From contig NZ_JAHQZT010000007.1 in the NCBI RefSeq assembly GCF_019061305.1, forward strand, positions 62,001-126,000: a stretch of DNA of 64,000 nucleotides, in the 5' to 3' direction. The DNA comes from Marinobacterium weihaiense. Its GTDB lineage: Bacteria; Pseudomonadota; Gammaproteobacteria; Pseudomonadales; Balneatricaceae. This document shows, in pieces, positions 36,242 through 44,752 of this stretch (the stretch's first letter is position 1; each line of letters starts with the position of its first letter). A program made the position numbers and the translations under genes. Under the pieces are notes generated by a model that saw only the letters and a program-made list of their open reading frames with translations, did not search any database and had not been told where the DNA came from.

Positions 36242-36857
36242 CCCACCGTTGCCCGGCTGGCGCCAGACTGGCGCCCGCTGGTGCGCCCGTCTGGCCTGCC
36301 CGTTGATCGGGCTGGGCCGCTGGCTGGGCCAGATCAGCAGCTGGCTGGTGCTGGGGGTGATGATGGCCGTGCTGGCCACAGTGATTATGAACGCCTTCGG
36401 CATCAACGAGCTGCTGCGCTGGGAAGACAAGATCCTGCTGCTGGGCAAGGCCGTCACCATCAACACCATGACCGAGCTGCAATGGCACCTGTTCGGCTTG
36501 CTGACGCTGGTCGGGGGCAGCTATGCCATGCATGCCAACATGCACGTGCGGGTCGACATGCTGCACCACCGCATGTCACCGGCGGTGCGGCACTGGGTCG
36601 AAATCATCGGCCACCTGCTGCTGCTGATCCCGTTCTGTGTGCTGGTTGCCTGGCTGTCCAAGCACATGGTGCAGATGTCCTATATCTCGGGTGAACAGTC
36701 GAACTATGGCGGTCTGACGGATCGCTTTTTGATCAAGGGCGCGCTGCCGGCCGGTCTGATTTTGCTGGCCCTGGGGGCATTGGGGCAGGTGTTCGACCAC
36801 TTGGCGCGCATACTGGATCCGGCACGTGATGTAGAGGAGAACTCGGATGCTGGATGA
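36207..36857 (+). CDS. dctQ: TRAP transporter small permease DctQ
   Basis: A 216-residue inner-membrane protein with four hydrophobic helices and the conserved ELLRWEDKILLLGKA and MHANMHVRVDML motifs of the larger DctQ variants. It pairs with DctM. Its start overlaps the end of the dctP frame and its end overlaps dctM by 11 bases, so the three are one operon. ATG 36216 is an equal start candidate. Confidence 0.9.
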   Translation: MSGMSCKQLRVNPPLPGWRQTGARWCARLACPLIGLGRWLGQISSWLVLGVMMAVLATVIMNAFGINELLRWEDKILLLGKAVTINTMTELQWHLFGLLTLVGGSYAMHANMHVRVDMLHHRMSPAVRHWVEIIGHLLLLIPFCVLVAWLSKHMVQMSYISGEQSNYGGLTDRFLIKGALPAGLILLALGALGQVFDHLARILDPARDVEENSDAG

Positions 36858-38202
36858 ATATGGATTGGCCATTGCGATGGTCGTGGCATTGCTGGTAGGG
36901 ATTTTCAGCGGGTATCCGGTGGCCTTTCTGCTCGGCGGCCTGGGGATTGTATTTGCGTTTATCGGTGACATTCCGCTGCCGTTTCTGGGCACGGTCGGAT
37001 CACGCATTTTCGGCGGGGTGATCGAGAACTGGCTGCTGATCGCCATTCCGCTGTTCGTGTTCATGGGGCTGATGCTGGAGCGCTCCGGTGTGGCCAAGAA
37101 CTTGCTGCTGACGCTGCAACGGTTGTTCGGCAACGTGCGCGGTGGCCTGGCGGTCTCCGTGGCCCTGTTGGGGGTAGTGATGGCGGCCAGTACCGGCATT
37201 ATCGGTGCTTCGGTGGTCATGCTCGGGCTACTGGCGCTGCCGGTGATGCTCAAGCAGGGCTACAAGGCCGAAATGGCCTACGGTGTGGTGGCGGCCTCCG
37301 GCACCCTGGGCATTCTGATCCCGCCCTCGATCATGCTGGTTTTGATGGGCTCGATCATGCAGATTTCCGTCGGGGACCTGTTCAAGGCGGCGTTGATTCC
37401 CGGCCTGATGCTGGGGGCGCTGTATACCCTGTATCTCCTGTTGGCCGCACGGCTGCGGCCGGACTGGGCGCCTCTGGCCAGTGAAGGCGGCGCGGCCGAG
37501 GAAGCGGAAGCGCAGGCCCCGCTGGCGCTGGCGCTGCTGCGTGATCTGCTCGGCCCGGTGGTGCTGATCACGGCGGTGCTCGGCTCGATCATGGCGGGTA
37601 TCGCCACGCCGACCGAGGCGGCGGCGATCGGGGCGGCCGGTGCCATGCTGCTGGCACTGTTCCTGAAACAGCTGAACGTACAGGCATTGCGCGAGGTCTG
37701 CCGGTCCACTTCCAAGACTTCGGCGATGATTCTGTTCGTGGTGATCGGTGCGACCTGTTTCAGCGTGGTATTCAAGCGCCTGGGCGGGGCCGACATGATC
37801 GAGGAGATGATCACCGGCACCGGGCTGGGGCCTTATGGTCTGTTGCTGCTGTTGATGGGGTTGATCTTCCTGCTGGGCTTCTTCTTGGAGTGGATCGAAA
37901 TCAGCTTTGTCATCTTGCCGCTGTTGTTGCCGGTGGTGAATGGCCTCGATTTTGGCGGCCAGCTGTATGGCGAAGCGGTCCTGGTCTGGTTTGCCATCCT
38001 GGTGGCGATCAATCTGCAGACCAGTTTCCTGACTCCCCCCTTCGGCTACGCGCTGTTTTACCTCAAGGGGATTACGCGTGGCAGTGTCAGTATCGGCACC
38101 ATTTACAAGTCGATCATCCCCTTTGTGCTGCTGCAGCTGACGGGGCTTATCCTGTGTATTCTGTTTCCGTCCATCGTGCTCTGGCTGCCGGGGCTCGGCT
38201 GA
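36847..38202 (+). CDS. dctM: TRAP transporter large permease DctM
   Basis: A 451-residue carrier with about 12 helices, driving Na+-coupled uptake of the acid delivered by DctP. Family motifs: LLIAIPLFVFMGLMLERSGVA, ASTGIIGASVVMLGLLALPVML, PPSIMLVLMG and TPTEAAAIGAAGA. A long hydrophilic insert (EGGAAEEAEAQAPL, around residue 215) separates the halves. Ends before a terminator at 38245. Confidence 0.94.
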   Translation: MLDEYGLAIAMVVALLVGIFSGYPVAFLLGGLGIVFAFIGDIPLPFLGTVGSRIFGGVIENWLLIAIPLFVFMGLMLERSGVAKNLLLTLQRLFGNVRGGLAVSVALLGVVMAASTGIIGASVVMLGLLALPVMLKQGYKAEMAYGVVAASGTLGILIPPSIMLVLMGSIMQISVGDLFKAALIPGLMLGALYTLYLLLAARLRPDWAPLASEGGAAEEAEAQAPLALALLRDLLGPVVLITAVLGSIMAGIATPTEAAAIGAAGAMLLALFLKQLNVQALREVCRSTSKTSAMILFVVIGATCFSVVFKRLGGADMIEEMITGTGLGPYGLLLLLMGLIFLLGFFLEWIEISFVILPLLLPVVNGLDFGGQLYGEAVLVWFAILVAINLQTSFLTPPFGYALFYLKGITRGSVSIGTIYKSIIPFVLLQLTGLILCILFPSIVLWLPGLG

Positions 38203-38244
38203 CTTTCAGCGAGAGTTCGGGCCAGGGAAGGCTCGATAGAATAC

Positions 38245-38268
38245 AAGCAGCCGTACAGGCTGCTTTTT
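38245..38268 (+). terminator. Terminator of the TRAP operon
   Basis: AAGCAGCC/GGCTGCTT stem with a GTACA loop, followed by TTT. Confidence 0.85.
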
Positions 38269-38332
38269 CATGCGCGTTTCTGAGAGGGGGACGCGCTTCA
38301 TGGTGGGACGAATTCAGATGCCGTTCGACCGC

Positions 38333-39235
38333 TCAGTCGGCCTCCGGGCGCCCCGTCCAATGAGCGGAGGCATGCCCTTCGATATGTGCCTGCAGTTGCG
38401 TTGCCAGTAGTTGCGCGGCTTCCGTCAGGTACTCACGGCGGTGCAACGCGATCTCGATGTGCGGCAGCTCGGGCAGCCCCGCCTTGAGGACCCGCATGCC
38501 GCTGCCGAGCATCGAAGGCGTCAGCACTGTTACTGCCAGGCCGGCGCGTACGGCGGCAGACAGGCCGGACAGGCTAACGCTGGTGTAGGCGATGCGCCAG
38601 GAGATGCCCGCCGTATCCAGGCTGGACAGGGTGTGATCTCGAAAAATGCACACCCCCTGTCGGGAAACCGCCAGTGGCAGCGGCGAGCGCTGCTGGGTGT
38701 CGAAGCCGGTTGCGCCCACCCAGATCATCGGCTCGCGTCGCAGTACCTCGCCGCCGGGACTGCGGGGCTGACGAGTGGTGATGGCCAGGTCCAGTACACC
38801 CGTCTCCACGTCCTGCATCAGATCGACGCTGAGCCCGCAATGCACCTCAAGCTCCACCGCCGGGAAGCGGGCGTCGAAATCGGACAGGGCGGCGGGCAGG
38901 TAGCCCAGATAGTCTTCCGGAATGCCCAGCCTGACCACACCGGCCAGGCGCTGATCATGAATGTCCTGCCAGGCCAGGCGATTCTGGCGCAGCATCTGGC
39001 GTGCATGCAGCAGCAATTTTTCGCCTGCGACCGTGGGGGCGGCAAGCTTCTGGCCGCGCTCAAGCAACGGGCGGCCGAGCACACCCTCCAGTCGCTTGAT
39101 ATGCGCGCTGACCGTTGGCTGCGCCAGGTGTAAGTGTTCAGCGGCCGCTGTGAATCCTCCTTTCTCGATGACACTGACAAAGGTGTTTAACAGGACAAGG
39201 TCCAGTGGGCGCTGTGGTTGGGATCGGGTCATCAT
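38333..39235 (-). CDS. LysR-type regulator divergent from the BCCT gene
   Basis: A 300-residue LTTR with an N-terminal helix-turn-helix (LDLVLLNTFVSVIEKGGFTAA and LAQPTVSAHIKRLEGVLG, about 10-65) and a C-terminal effector domain. It faces the BCCT carrier across 338 bases and is likely to control it and/or itself. It is not close in sequence to the regulator at 32519. Confidence 0.92.
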   Translation of the reverse strand: MMTRSQPQRPLDLVLLNTFVSVIEKGGFTAAAEHLHLAQPTVSAHIKRLEGVLGRPLLERGQKLAAPTVAGEKLLLHARQMLRQNRLAWQDIHDQRLAGVVRLGIPEDYLGYLPAALSDFDARFPAVELEVHCGLSVDLMQDVETGVLDLAITTRQPRSPGGEVLRREPMIWVGATGFDTQQRSPLPLAVSRQGVCIFRDHTLSSLDTAGISWRIAYTSVSLSGLSAAVRAGLAVTVLTPSMLGSGMRVLKAGLPELPHIEIALHRREYLTEAAQLLATQLQAHIEGHASAHWTGRPEAD

Positions 39236-39573
39236 AATTCGTAATGGAGTTATTGGAAAACTTCATTTCCTTGATGGAGGTCAGTCTTCCAGAATGTACC
39301 CCACAAGGCAAACTGAGCGGCCATGTTGCTCATTCTCACCCGCCAGAGACAGGTTTTCGCTGACGCCAGGCGTTCGGACCTGGCCCGATCGGCACACGGC
39401 GGGTCTCTCAGATACACATCAAGGCGTCCCCCGGTGCACTGGGGGACTCGCTTGCCATTCCCGATATCTGCTGCTCCGCCGGCACTGCCGTGCGGAGGCT
39501 CAGCTGTTGGTTGCATGTGCCCGCAACCGGCGTGTCGCGGGCATGCCGATATTCACCGAATGATAGGAGCATT
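39236..39573 (+). other. Hairpin-rich leader of the BCCT gene
   Basis: No gene is visible. Three separate hairpins follow one another: GTCCCCC/GGGGGAC (39426-39447), CTCCGC/GCGGAG (39474-39497) and GCCCGC/GCGGGC (39519-39542). The last ends about 20 bases before the ribosome site TAGGAG of the BCCT gene. The regulator's and carrier's promoters must also lie here. Confidence 0.6.
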
Positions 39574-41214
39574 ATGAACACCGAGTATCATCCACCCGAT
39601 TCAAGCATCGCTGTGAATATACCTGATCCCGGTCTGCCTCTACCCGAAGGTGACTCCAATGTGATTGATACCGACTACGTGATCGGCCAGGACAACGTCA
39701 CGGCCGGTATGCTGGGGCTGCGGGTGGATCTGCATGGCACAGTCTTCCTCTGGTCTGCTGCCGTGATTCTGTTTTTTGTCATCGTGACCCTGGGTTTCCC
39801 CGATACCATGGGACGCCTGTTCGGCGAGACGCGCGGTTTTCTGACGGCCAACCTCAACTGGGCCTTCATGCTTTCGACCAATCTGTTTGTCATTCTGGCA
39901 GTTGCCTTGATTTTCTCGCCCCTGAGCCGCGTGCGCCTGGGTGGCACTGATGCACGCCCAGACTTCAGCTACCCGGGCTGGTTTGCAATGCTGTTTGCGG
40001 CCGGCATGGGGGTGGGGTTGATGTTTTACTGCGTCTCGGAGCCGCTGACCTACTTCGGAGATCTGCGCAGCGGCACCGAAGGGCCGCTGGGAGCGCAGTT
40101 GACCGGTGTGAGCGAGGCACGCTCATTGAGCATGGCTACCTCCATTTTCCACTGGGGCCTGCACCCCTGGGCAACCTACGCGATCGTCGCGCTGGCGCTG
40201 GCGCTGTTCTCCTTCAATAAGGGCTTGCCGCTGACCATGCGCTCCATTTTCTACCCGATCCTGGGTGAACGCATCTGGGGTTGGCCGGGCCATCTCATCG
40301 ATGTACTGGCGGTGTTTGCAACGCTGTTTGGCCTGGCAACCTCATTGGGGCTGGGGGCATCCCAGGCATCCGCCGGCCTTCATTATCTGTTTGGGCTGCC
40401 GAACAACAATACCACCATGGTGCTGTTGGTGCTGGGCATTACCGCCGTGACGCTGGTATCCGTGGTGGCCGGTGTGGAAAAAGGAGTGCGCCGCATTTCA
40501 CAGCTGAACATGTCGCTGGCATTCGTGCTTATGTTCTTTGTCATCATCTGTGGTCCGACCCTGCTGATCGCAACCGGTGCCCTCAATAACCTCAGCGCCT
40601 ATCTGAAGGAGTTGCCATTGCTGTCCAACCCCTTTGGACGTGACGACCAGGACTTCATTAACGGTTGGACCGTGTTTTACTGGGCCTGGTGGGTCAGCTG
40701 GTCACCCTTTGTCGGCATGTTCATCGCACGGGTTTCACGTGGCCGGACCGTGCGTGAATTCCTGATTGCGGTGTTGCTTGTGCCGACAGCGGTTTCGGTC
40801 GTCTGGATGAGTGCCTTCGGGGAAACGGCACTTGATCAGCTGATGAACGGATATGAAGGTGCCAAAAATGCGGCGCTGGAGCTGCAACTGTTTGCCATGC
40901 TGGACCAACTGCCGCTGGCTTCAGTGACCTCGCTGGTGGGGATTTTGCTGGTGATGGTGTTTTTCATCACCTCGTCGGATTCGGGCTCGTTGGTGATCGA
41001 CTCCATCACCTCCGGCGGCAAGGTCAGCTCACCCAAGACCCAGCGTGTGTTCTGGGTGCTGATCGAAGGTGCCATCGCCATTGCGCTGCTTTTGGGGGGC
41101 GGCCTCACGGCGCTTCAGGCAGCCGTATTGATCACCGGTGTGCCGTTCATGCTGGTGGTGCTGGTGTCGGGTTACTCGGTGTATCAGGGGTTGCGCAGCG
41201 AACCACGTATCTGA
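39574..41214 (+). CDS. BCCT family betaine/choline/carnitine-type transporter
   Basis: A 546-residue Na+- or H+-coupled carrier for quaternary ammonium or sulfonium solutes. Twelve helices; motifs GMGVGLMFYCVSEPL, FHWGLHPWATYA, and WAWWVSWSPFVGMFIARVSRGRT (the Trp box of BCCT helix 8). Long hydrophilic N-terminus (about 60 residues) and no long regulatory C-tail, suggesting nutrient uptake rather than osmosensing. Related carriers (DddT) import DMSP. ATG 39574 follows TAGGAGC. Confidence 0.93.
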   Translation: MNTEYHPPDSSIAVNIPDPGLPLPEGDSNVIDTDYVIGQDNVTAGMLGLRVDLHGTVFLWSAAVILFFVIVTLGFPDTMGRLFGETRGFLTANLNWAFMLSTNLFVILAVALIFSPLSRVRLGGTDARPDFSYPGWFAMLFAAGMGVGLMFYCVSEPLTYFGDLRSGTEGPLGAQLTGVSEARSLSMATSIFHWGLHPWATYAIVALALALFSFNKGLPLTMRSIFYPILGERIWGWPGHLIDVLAVFATLFGLATSLGLGASQASAGLHYLFGLPNNNTTMVLLVLGITAVTLVSVVAGVEKGVRRISQLNMSLAFVLMFFVIICGPTLLIATGALNNLSAYLKELPLLSNPFGRDDQDFINGWTVFYWAWWVSWSPFVGMFIARVSRGRTVREFLIAVLLVPTAVSVVWMSAFGETALDQLMNGYEGAKNAALELQLFAMLDQLPLASVTSLVGILLVMVFFITSSDSGSLVIDSITSGGKVSSPKTQRVFWVLIEGAIAIALLLGGGLTALQAAVLITGVPFMLVVLVSGYSVYQGLRSEPRI

Positions 41215-41278
41215 AAACGGTGCTCGGCCGGCCAGGCCTGAATGCTCTCAAGGGGCTCAGGTCTGGCGCTCGCAGTAT

Positions 41279-41869
41279 TTACAGCGACGGCTCGCCAAAC
41301 ATGGCCGCATGCAGCGACTGAAAATTCGGAAAGGCATAGTCTGCCAAGTGTGAATAATCCGGCAAGGTGGTGTAGTTGACCAGGCAGGATTTCATGTTGG
41401 CATTGCGGCCGGCTTCCAGGTCATAGCGATAATCCCCAACCATCAAGACCGCATGAGGCGGCAGCGCAAAATCGCGAGCCACTTCCAGCAGGGCAGACGG
41501 GTCCGGTTTGGGCCGTGAGTTTTCCCGCGTGATGACACGCTCGATGGGAATGGCATTGCGCTCGATCTTCAACTGAGAGGACTGATGCGAATTGCGTGTC
41601 ACAATCGCCATCGGAATACGCTGTTGCAAACAGGTCTCGACAAAGGCGCGTGCTCCCGGAATCCAGTCACAACCCTGTGCATCCTGCAATTCATGACGAT
41701 GAATGACCGCCTGCGCGGCATGACGTTGTTGCGGTGACAGCGTTTCCAGAAACGTCAGCACATCGGCATCAACGGGACAGCCGATTTCACGCTTGATGGC
41801 CGGAAAGTCCAGGGATGACGACACCAGTGTGCCGTCCAGATCAAAAATCACGCCGCGAAGTTGTTTCAC
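41279..41869 (-). CDS. HAD-family hydrolase (phosphatase-like)
   Basis: A 196-residue cytosolic HAD subfamily IA protein. Motif I FDLDGTL (nucleophile Asp), motif II VTRN, motif III KPDPS and motif IV VGDYRYDLEAGRNA are intact. It resembles phosphoglycolate phosphatases; the substrate is unknown. Isolated gene. Confidence 0.9.
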   Translation of the reverse strand: MKQLRGVIFDLDGTLVSSSLDFPAIKREIGCPVDADVLTFLETLSPQQRHAAQAVIHRHELQDAQGCDWIPGARAFVETCLQQRIPMAIVTRNSHQSSQLKIERNAIPIERVITRENSRPKPDPSALLEVARDFALPPHAVLMVGDYRYDLEAGRNANMKSCLVNYTTLPDYSHLADYAFPNFQSLHAAMFGEPSL

Positions 41870-42596
41870 TCGACCGCCTCTGCAAGGTTTAGGTTTGGGG
41901 TTGTACCATTGAAGCCAGCCATACTGGACGCAACCCGGTTGATTGCCAAGACTTACGCGGGCCTCAGGGGGATCGGTTCAGTAATAGGCTGCGCCCCGGG
42001 TCAGCTCCACAGTCTACGATGAAATATCATCCACACATGAAAAGTGCCGACATCCACAATCGGGAATATGCCAGCACTGCGACACAGCCCCTTTACATGT
42101 CAGATGCTACAGCGATACATGATTTTAATCTTTTTGGAATAGAATGAGTTTTATTAATTATAGATGAATTGATTTTATAATATAGCTATAACGTTATAAT
42201 AGGATTATTTAAAAATGATATGTGATATTTAAGTTAAGACTTGGTACAACGATTGGATTCAAAAGTTTCGACGTGAGGAGCTTGATATAATTCTGAAATC
42301 CATCATTATATGCTCTCTATTTTTGAGGCTCTTGCAGTTCAACGATACACAAAAGTACCGGAAATAAATGTGCTCATTGATACAAAGCTGGCTATCAGTA
42401 TTTGGGTGGTATTCGAACGCTGGCCGAGATGGAATGCTTATTAAAACATGGGGTTAAACAAGGGAAGAGGCTTTTGATCAAGAGCAGGTTTGAATGGAAC
42501 GGCTTATGATGAATATGAAAGTCGTTAGTTTAGACCATCAGATCTGGCAATTTGAAGCAGCTCAGCCAGGCTGCTCCAAGTTGCATTTTTGTTGGA
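41870..42596. other. AT-rich gene-free island
   Basis: About 730 bases with no supported gene. Bases 42121-42240 hold only about 22 G/C in 120 by hand count, against a GC-rich background. Short open stretches (for example around 42378-42509 on the plus strand, reading YKAGYQYLGGIRTLAEME) end in stops and may be remnants of a lost or transferred gene. I recognise nothing certain. Confidence 0.6.
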
Positions 42597-43400
42597 TTAC
42601 GCTCCCAGGTTGGAGAGAATAAAGCGCCCTCCCACGACCACCAGGAAAACGGCAAAGATTTTTTTCAATATCGGTTGCGACAGTCGGTGGGCCAGACGTG
42701 CGCCGATGGGTGCGGTGAGTGAGCTGGCCAGTACGATACCGGCAAAGGCCGGCATGTATACATACCCCAGGCTCCATGCCGGCAAGTTGGCTTCGCCCCA
42801 GCCCATCCAGATATTGGTCAAGGCGCCCATGACGGCAATGGGCAGACCACAGGCAGCTGAGGTGGCCACGGCTTGTTGCATGACGATGCGACGCCAGCTC
42901 AGGTAAGGCACGCTCAGAGTGCCGCCACCGATCCCGAAAATAGATGATGCCCAGCCGATGAGCCCCCCAGCAATGCTCAGCTCAGCCTTTGAGGCGACCT
43001 GGTCCCCCGCGCCTGGCTTCAGGTTGAGTGCCATCTGAATGGCCACCAGCAGGGCAAAGATGCCCAGTGCAATCTGCAGCACGCCGCCTGGCAGCTGTAC
43101 GGCGGTATTCACGCCCAGTACGGCGCCCAGCAGAATCCCCATAGCCAGTGGCTTGAACAGCTCCCAGCGCACGGCGCCGTGTTGATGGTGTGTGCGTACC
43201 GAGCTGATTGAGGTTACCACGATAGTCGCCAGTGAAGTGGCGACCGCCATGTGGGTCAGCACTTCAGGGGCTATGCCCTGAAGTTCGAAGGAGAAGACCA
43301 GTACCGGTACGATCAGCAGGCCGCCGCCGATACCGAAGAGGCCTGCCACGACGCCTGCAAGCGCGCCCAGCACCACGTAGAGAAGCAAAGTTGTCAGCAT
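42597..43400 (-). CDS. TauE/SafE-type membrane permease
   Basis: A 267-residue inner-membrane protein with about eight helices in two repeats, each beginning with the GLFGIGGG / IFGIGGG motif of TauE/SafE proteins. The family exports sulfite, sulfoacetate or other sulfur anions. ATG 43400 has a GGATGGA ribosome site; the in-frame start at 43415 would add five residues. Divergent from mesX, with which a sulfur link is possible but unproved. Confidence 0.9.
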   Translation of the reverse strand: MLTTLLLYVVLGALAGVVAGLFGIGGGLLIVPVLVFSFELQGIAPEVLTHMAVATSLATIVVTSISSVRTHHQHGAVRWELFKPLAMGILLGAVLGVNTAVQLPGGVLQIALGIFALLVAIQMALNLKPGAGDQVASKAELSIAGGLIGWASSIFGIGGGTLSVPYLSWRRIVMQQAVATSAACGLPIAVMGALTNIWMGWGEANLPAWSLGYVYMPAFAGIVLASSLTAPIGARLAHRLSQPILKKIFAVFLVVVGGRFILSNLGA

Positions 43401-43589
43401 GATATATCCATCCAAACTGGAAAGCGGACCATCTTAGAGCCTCAATTCGATAAATCAAACCGGAAATATCGGTCCGTTGGTGTCTCTAAAGGTTGATTTT
43501 GGCGTACGTTAAACCAATGAGTAAATTTCATATATCAATAAAATTAAATCAATATTATTCATTTAATCCTTGGGCAAGAATACGCACTC

Positions 43590-43710
43590 TGCTCTTAACG
43601 TTTGGTCACATCAGGTTTGGAACATCACCAGGCCCAATATCCAAAGAGACTGACAGGAGTGCTGACCGGGAAAGCCGTAATCGCAACCGGGTGACCTGGA
43701 AAGAGCAAGG
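43590..43710 (+). promoter_or_regulatory. Foldable leader RNA before mesX, possible riboswitch
   Basis: TGCTCTT (43590-43596) pairs perfectly with AAGAGCA (43701-43707), and the AAGGA ribosome-like site overlaps the right end of this stem. Inside, GGTCAC (43604-43609) can pair with GTGACC (43691-43696), or alternatively CAGGT (43612) with ACCTG (43694) and CCAGG (43628) with CCTGG (43695). TTTGG/CCAAA (43616 with 43641) gives an inner hairpin. It does not match a riboswitch consensus I know. The region 43401-43589 holds the divergent promoters and is AT-rich. Confidence 0.4.
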
Positions 43711-43746
43711 AATACATTGACGCTTAATCTCGGATACATGATCACG

Positions 43747-44724
43747 ATGAATACAGAATTCGATTTTTCCATCAAGAGCATTTGTTTCGATGAGCATTAC
43801 CAGCCATCAGAAAAAACACGTCTTACCACCAACTTTGCCAACTTGGCACGGGGCAGCCGGCGTCAGGACAACCTGCGTGACACCCTGAAGATGATCAACA
43901 ACCGTTTTAATGCGTTAGTACACTGGGATAATCCCAATGCTGACCGTTATTCTGTTCAGCTTGAAATCGTTTCGGTTGATATTGATATCGAAGGCAATGG
44001 TCGTACCTTCCCAAGCATTGAAGTGCTGAAAACAAATATCGCCGATCATAAAACCAATCGCTTGATAGAAGGCGTGGTTGGTAACAATTTCTCCTCCTAT
44101 GTGCGTGATTATGACTTCAGTGTGCTGTTGCTGGAACATAACAAGGACAGGGAGACGTTCAGTGTGCCAGATCACTTTGGCGAGTTGCACGGGAAGCTAT
44201 TCAAGTCGTTTGTGCATTCAAACCACTACCAGGATAATTTTAAAAAATTGCCTGTCATTTGTTTGAGTGTATCAGACAACAAGGTGTATCACCGGACGGA
44301 AAATCAGCATCCCGTACTGGGGTTTGAATATGAGCCCAACGAACCTTCCCTGACGGAGCGTTATTTCAAGAAAATGGGGTTGCAGGTACGCTATTTCATG
44401 CCGCCCAATAGTGCAGCGCCACTGGCATTTTACTTCTTTGGTGATCTGCTCAATGATTACACCAATCTGGAGTTGGCCAGCACCATCAGCACGATGGAGA
44501 CTTTCCAGAAAATCTATCGGCCCGAGATTTATAATGCCAACACGGTGGCCGGCAGACGCTTCCAGCCAAGCCTGAAGCACCCGGATCATTCCCTGACCCG
44601 CATTGAGTATGACCGGGAAGAGCGCAGCCAGCTGGCCGTGAAACAGGGAAAATTTACCGAAGAGCACTTCATCAAGCCCTATCAAAAGCTGCTTGAACAC
44701 TGGTCTGCCAATTTCGCGCTTTAA
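43747..44724 (+). CDS. mesX: DUF1852 protein MesX, partner of methionine synthase MesD
   Basis: A 325-residue cytosolic protein of DUF1852: FSIKSICFDEHY start, TTNFANLARG, MINNRFN, and a C-terminal KHPDHSLTRIEYDREERSQLAVKQG segment. DUF1852 was named MesX after it was shown to be required by the folate-independent core methionine synthase MesD, which also needs oxygen. Its own chemistry is unsettled. ATG 43747 fits family length; TTG 43717 (behind AAGGA) and ATG 43738 are other starts. mesD follows by 28 bases, so they form an operon. Confidence 0.88.
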   Translation: MNTEFDFSIKSICFDEHYQPSEKTRLTTNFANLARGSRRQDNLRDTLKMINNRFNALVHWDNPNADRYSVQLEIVSVDIDIEGNGRTFPSIEVLKTNIADHKTNRLIEGVVGNNFSSYVRDYDFSVLLLEHNKDRETFSVPDHFGELHGKLFKSFVHSNHYQDNFKKLPVICLSVSDNKVYHRTENQHPVLGFEYEPNEPSLTERYFKKMGLQVRYFMPPNSAAPLAFYFFGDLLNDYTNLELASTISTMETFQKIYRPEIYNANTVAGRRFQPSLKHPDHSLTRIEYDREERSQLAVKQGKFTEEHFIKPYQKLLEHWSANFAL

Positions 44725-44752
44725 TTCACCGGAACATGTACGGTTACTGATC

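Noticed and set aside
43621-43710. mesX leader as a SAM-I (S-box) or cobalamin riboswitch
   Set aside because: Isolated pieces look similar (GCAACC, GACAGGAG), but the ordered consensus of neither class can be laid over the sequence.
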